From the NCBI GenBank assembly GCA_002835545.1, contig PIZK01000003.1, positions 157,570 to 221,569 of the forward strand: 64,000 nucleotides of DNA. Reading direction: 5' to 3'. Both the position numbers and the translations under genes were made by a program. This DNA comes from Alteromonadales bacterium alter-6D02. GTDB lineage: Bacteria > Pseudomonadota > Gammaproteobacteria > Enterobacterales > Psychrobiaceae. The notes beneath the pieces are model-generated. The model saw only the letters and a list, made by a program, of their open reading frames with translations, was not told the DNA's origin and made no database searches. How positions within the stretch are numbered: position 1 is the stretch's first letter; each line of letters begins with the position of its first letter. This document shows positions 61,765 through 64,000 of the stretch, one piece after another.

Positions 61765-61950
61765 TTACATAAACATTAAATCCATAGCTGAGAAGTCAGG
61801 TGGCTCGCATTGTGTGGCTTTAACCGTTACACCTTCTTTCGTTTCATGAATTTCGATAACTTCAACAGATATGTTATCAAAAGGTATTATATCCCCAACC
61901 TTCGGTATTACTGTTTCTGTCGGGTTATAGTTAATTGTTAAATTGGTCAT
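61765..61950 (-). CDS. Small hypothetical protein of the island
   Basis: A 61-residue acidic soluble protein, MTNLTINYNPTETVIPKVGD at its start and ending PPDFSAMDLMFM. GGAGTGTC precedes the ATG at 61950. The pattern IPKVGDIIPFDNISVEVIEIHETKEGVTVKA suggests a small beta-barrel. I do not recognise the family. It is the first gene inside the putative island and has no partner. Confidence 0.6.
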   Translation of the reverse strand: MTNLTINYNPTETVIPKVGDIIPFDNISVEVIEIHETKEGVTVKATQCEPPDFSAMDLMFM

Positions 61951-62183
61951 ATGACACTCCATAATTAATAAAGAAACCATTATACCAAAAAAAAACGATG
62001 TGAGCGTTAGGTTTGAACTGTAAGTTATTGATATGTATGTTTATTGCGCTTGGTTTTTTTGTTTTATTTCATGCTGGCGACACGTTAAATGAATTTGTAG
62101 GTGGTTTAATGTCGACATATCGCCGTCAACTTGTTGAGTGATGTCCTGCTTAATTGATTGATATGGGGCTGTTTTCTTCAGTA

Positions 62184-62218
62184 GGGGAAGGGGGTTGGGG
62201 TACCCCGAAAGGAGGGGG
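62184..62218 (+). other. G-rich segment with four G runs
   Basis: Runs of four, five, four and five G lie within 35 bases, with a GGGG-TA-CCCC palindrome at 62197-62206. This could fold as a G-quadruplex or hairpin. It lies in the 460-base gap before the toxin pair and stands out from the AT-rich surroundings. Confidence 0.55.
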
Positions 62219-62287
62219 CTGTTTCTGTGCTAGCCACCTTGTATTTTTCACCTGATAAATTACGCTTAAAGTGGTATTGATTTTAAT

Positions 62288-62320
62288 AGGATGGGGACAT
62301 TAGCCTCAGGATGGGTACAT
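62288..62320 (+). repeat. Two 13-bp direct repeats upstream of the toxin pair
   Basis: AGGATGGGGACAT (62288-62300) and AGGATGGGTACAT (62308-62320) differ by one base and are spaced 20 bases apart, about two helical turns. They lie just upstream of the proposed promoter and could be binding sites for the antitoxin or another regulator. Confidence 0.5.
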
Positions 62321-62346
62321 ACGACATCAGATGCGTTCAGAAAAGC

Positions 62347-62374
62347 TTGCTTGGTTTATTGAGCTTGTTATAAT
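62347..62374 (+). promoter_or_regulatory. Probable promoter of the toxin pair
   Basis: TTGCTT (62347-62352) and a perfect TATAAT (62369-62374) are separated by 16 bases. The expected start near 62381 supports the ATG at 62412 as the true start of the first gene. Confidence 0.6.
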
Positions 62375-62411
62375 AATTCCAATTAATACAGTTTATTTAG
62401 TGGGGTTTCAC

Positions 62412-62555
62412 ATGGCTCATAAACGAAGAGAAGTTAAATTCCCTTTTACTCAAGAAGAGGCTAAAGGTGTATTTCTGTCCATTGGTGATGCGAGAAAGCG
62501 TCGCAATAAAGAAAAGCTCAAAGGAATTAAGCTGAATGGCAAAGGTAACAGTTAG
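62412..62555 (+). CDS. Small basic protein, possible antitoxin of a YafO-like pair
   Basis: A 47-residue basic protein, MAHKRREVKFPFTQEEAKGV at the start and ending with a Lys/Arg-rich tail. Its last 20 bases overlap the downstream gene, the tight coupling usual for toxin-antitoxin pairs. A start at 62331 would add a hydrophobic stretch and lies upstream of the proposed promoter, so it is not chosen. It is shorter than YafN and I do not recognise it as a known antitoxin family. The role is inferred from position. Confidence 0.6.
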   Translation: MAHKRREVKFPFTQEEAKGVFLSIGDARKRRNKEKLKGIKLNGKGNS

Positions 62556-63033
62556 CGTATCGCATAACGAAGATTTAGACCCTATCAGTAAGCCTCATCT
62601 ATTTATCATTGATGAATTCAAAGAGTACAAACAGCTTAGCCTTTCAGAGAGTACGCGTAATTTCGTAGCCCCGAACGAAGGTATTCAAGCGATAACGCCC
62701 TCCGCACACAGTCTTTTTGGTCGAGATAGAGTTTTTGAGCGACCGCCAGAGCTCATTACTGATATACACGCTTTTAATTTGGCGCACGTTCACTTTGATA
62801 GCCGTAACGCATGGGATAATGAGACGCCTCAGTGGGAATGCAAAAGTCATGAAAGTATTGTGTATTCAGCGTTTAAGCTCGCTAATTCATCGTATCATTT
62901 TGTTATACTGGAAATGCTGCTCGGCGAGGGGTTAGCCAAATTTGATGCGCATAATCATTACAAGTTTGATGACATTGAGCATTACTTGCTTAATGCTAAG
63001 TATTATCAAAACACGCTCATGAAAAAACGCTGA
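62536..63033 (+). CDS. YafO-like type II toxin family protein
   Basis: A 165-residue protein. The segment SLFGRDRVFERPPEL near residue 58 is followed by LAHVHFDSRNAWDNETPQWE, then SIVYSAFKLANSSYHFVILEML and DAHNHYKFDDIEHYL. This order resembles YafO-family toxins (FGRD, HIHL, VYC and a late H-x-M segment), which inhibit translation through ribosome-dependent mRNA cleavage. The N-terminal 40 residues are longer than in YafO. AAGGA precedes the ATG. It overlaps a small basic gene as expected for a toxin partner. The similarity is judged by eye and should be treated as probable only. Confidence 0.6.
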   Translation: MAKVTVSVSHNEDLDPISKPHLFIIDEFKEYKQLSLSESTRNFVAPNEGIQAITPSAHSLFGRDRVFERPPELITDIHAFNLAHVHFDSRNAWDNETPQWECKSHESIVYSAFKLANSSYHFVILEMLLGEGLAKFDAHNHYKFDDIEHYLLNAKYYQNTLMKKR

Positions 63034-63041
63034 GCCACTTG

Positions 63042-63295
63042 TTAAGTTTGTGTCAACGGATTCAACCAAATCGCATCATCCAAATGTTCAGGCGCAAAGT
63101 GTGAATATTTCATCGTATCCACAATAGAAGCGTGACCTAATATACGTTGCAGTACTAAGATATTGCCTCATTTCGTCATAAAGTGGGAGGCGAGCGTATG
63201 GCGTAACACGTGGCTCAATTACCCCGTTGATAACTTAATTCTCGATCGTTCCATCGCCATTCCGAATACTGTTAATGGACTGATATTAAAATGGT
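63042..63295 (-). pseudogene. Decayed tyrosine recombinase (integrase), C-terminal remnant
   Basis: Reading the minus strand in one frame gives FGMAMERSRIKLSTG, a TAA, LSHVLRHTLASHFMTK, a TGA, then GNILVLQRILGHASIVDTM and KYSHFAPEHLDDAIWLNPL. HVLRHT contains the catalytic H-x-x-R, LGHAS the second histidine, and KYSHFAP the tyrosine of tyrosine recombinases. Two in-frame stops and the missing N-terminal two thirds show that it is dead. It supports the view that this region is an old integrated element. Confidence 0.88.
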
Positions 63296-63357
63296 TTTTT
63301 TGTTAGTTGTATTAATCTATATTGCTGTTTGTTAATAAATCACAAATAAGGATTTCT

Positions 63358-63663
63358 GTGAAATATTCAATTTTACTTTTATTGGTTCTGTCTTTTGGCT
63401 CTTACGCCGAGAGTAACAGGGTGTTGGAATTTAAATGGACCTCGAATGAAACGACTGATACAAACGGTAAGTTTACGTCTAGTAATTATTATTCAGAACT
63501 AACGTTAGAAAACTGTAACTTTCAAGTTAGGTATAACGTAGATAAAAAGTTTGAAATCAACATTTCAACTAGTAAGTACATTGCGGATGGCTACTCAGTC
63601 AAAAAACAGGATAAAGGAAAGTGTTTACTAAAATTGGATAATGGCCAGTTTTTCAACAGTTAG
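63358..63663 (+). CDS. Small secreted hypothetical protein
   Basis: A 101-residue protein starting with GTG at 63358, with AAGGA upstream. The signal peptide KYSILLLLVLSFGSYAES is clear. The mature part of about 82 residues is polar and contains two cysteines (LENCNFQV and KGKCLLKL) that could form a disulfide. I do not recognise the family. It lies inside the putative island. Confidence 0.62.
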   Translation: MKYSILLLLVLSFGSYAESNRVLEFKWTSNETTDTNGKFTSSNYYSELTLENCNFQVRYNVDKKFEINISTSKYIADGYSVKKQDKGKCLLKLDNGQFFNS

Positions 63664-64000
63664 CGGACTTATCTCGCTTAACAAAGAAATATGCTTCAAA
63701 GAGATTATTTTCCTTTGTTAATTAGGTGTTAGCTGAAATAAAACACAATAAAATGGGACAGTCATTTATTACTAACTTATGTTGGATGATAACCCCCCAT
63801 TATTAATGGCGTTAGCTCGTCGAGTTAAGGGCAATTTTTCACGCAGGCACAAGCGAAAACCAATTATAGATTAACGCGTAGTTGCTTGATTTATCGAATC
63901 GTTTAAATTACATTGCTGTCTAAAATAAAATCAAAGTCGGGTTTGTTGAGTCGTCGGCTAATACACTTATGTAGACTCTCTCTGTGTCAACACTAAAATA
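63664..64000. other. Right end of the window without a supported gene
   Basis: About 340 bases. A 31-codon frame from 63779 (starting MLDDNPPLLMALARRVKG) has no ribosome-binding site and may be a remnant. A third TATGTAGAC copy lies at 63968. No complete gene can be supported. Confidence 0.4.

Noticed and set aside
63779..63874. A 31-codon gene near the right edge
   Set aside because: No ribosome-binding site and no recognisable similarity.

Overview
The window looks like chromosomal DNA of a marine gammaproteobacterium of the Alteromonadales type (Shewanella, Colwellia or Psychrobium-like). The evidence is the protein style, an AT-leaning composition, a thrLABC operon with its attenuator, AceK, oligopeptidase B, a polyhydroxybutyrate (PHB) gene cluster, a GbpA-type chitin-binding lytic monooxygenase and two c-di-GMP-I (GEMM) riboswitches. 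The genus is not fixed by the sequence.

Layout. 1-7.4 kb: the edge of a SlyD-like prolyl isomerase, aceK, the attenuated threonine operon and a cold-shock gene. 7.6-16.7 kb: a secreted S33 peptidase with a NatAB-like ABC exporter, a TonB-dependent receptor, YceI, a DUF3622 protein, a VanZ-like protein and an EamA transporter. 16.7-25.4 kb: mostly minus-strand genes (DUF368 lipid-carrier translocase family, Tas aldo/keto reductase, oligopeptidase B, an M1 peptidase, a ribbon-helix-helix protein and a DJ-1/PfpI protein) plus a DEDDh exonuclease. 25.6-29.9 kb: a three-gene ABC, FtsX and HlyD export operon. 30-39.3 kb: the PHB cluster (phasin, phaR, phaZ, phaC, a second phasin with a histone-H1-like tail, phaA, phaB). 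A c-di-GMP-riboswitch-controlled gbpA gene sits in its middle. A shared TTGTGC-NN-TGCAA motif lies before both phasin genes and in the phaR/phaZ intergenic region and is the likely PhaR operator. 39.7-43.8 kb: a perfect FNR box drives a di-haem peroxidase gene that overlaps a large DAHL-PAS-GGDEF-EAL-CZB protein.

43.8-55.4 kb is mixed accessory DNA: a HupE-like membrane protein, a leucine-rich-repeat kinase, a collapsed GMC oxidoreductase, an acetyltransferase, a rhodanese with a LysR regulator, ThpR, a LysR gene broken by one stop codon, OsmC and a YbaK-like deacylase. A second c-di-GMP riboswitch then precedes a 922-residue lipoprotein of unknown function. 55.5-61.5 kb holds small hypothetical proteins, a YdcF-like protein, a chemoreceptor and two small lipoproteins. 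From about 61.6 kb the sequence looks like the end of an integrated element: a 25-base 3' end of a tmRNA- or tRNA-like gene, a YafO-like toxin pair and a decayed tyrosine recombinase.

Together the genes suggest a bacterium that uses chitin, stores carbon as PHB and controls surface and extracellular functions through c-di-GMP. The window encodes one enzyme with intact GGDEF and EAL motifs and two RNA sensors of the same messenger. The best candidate for something undescribed is the second riboswitch with its orphan lipoprotein.
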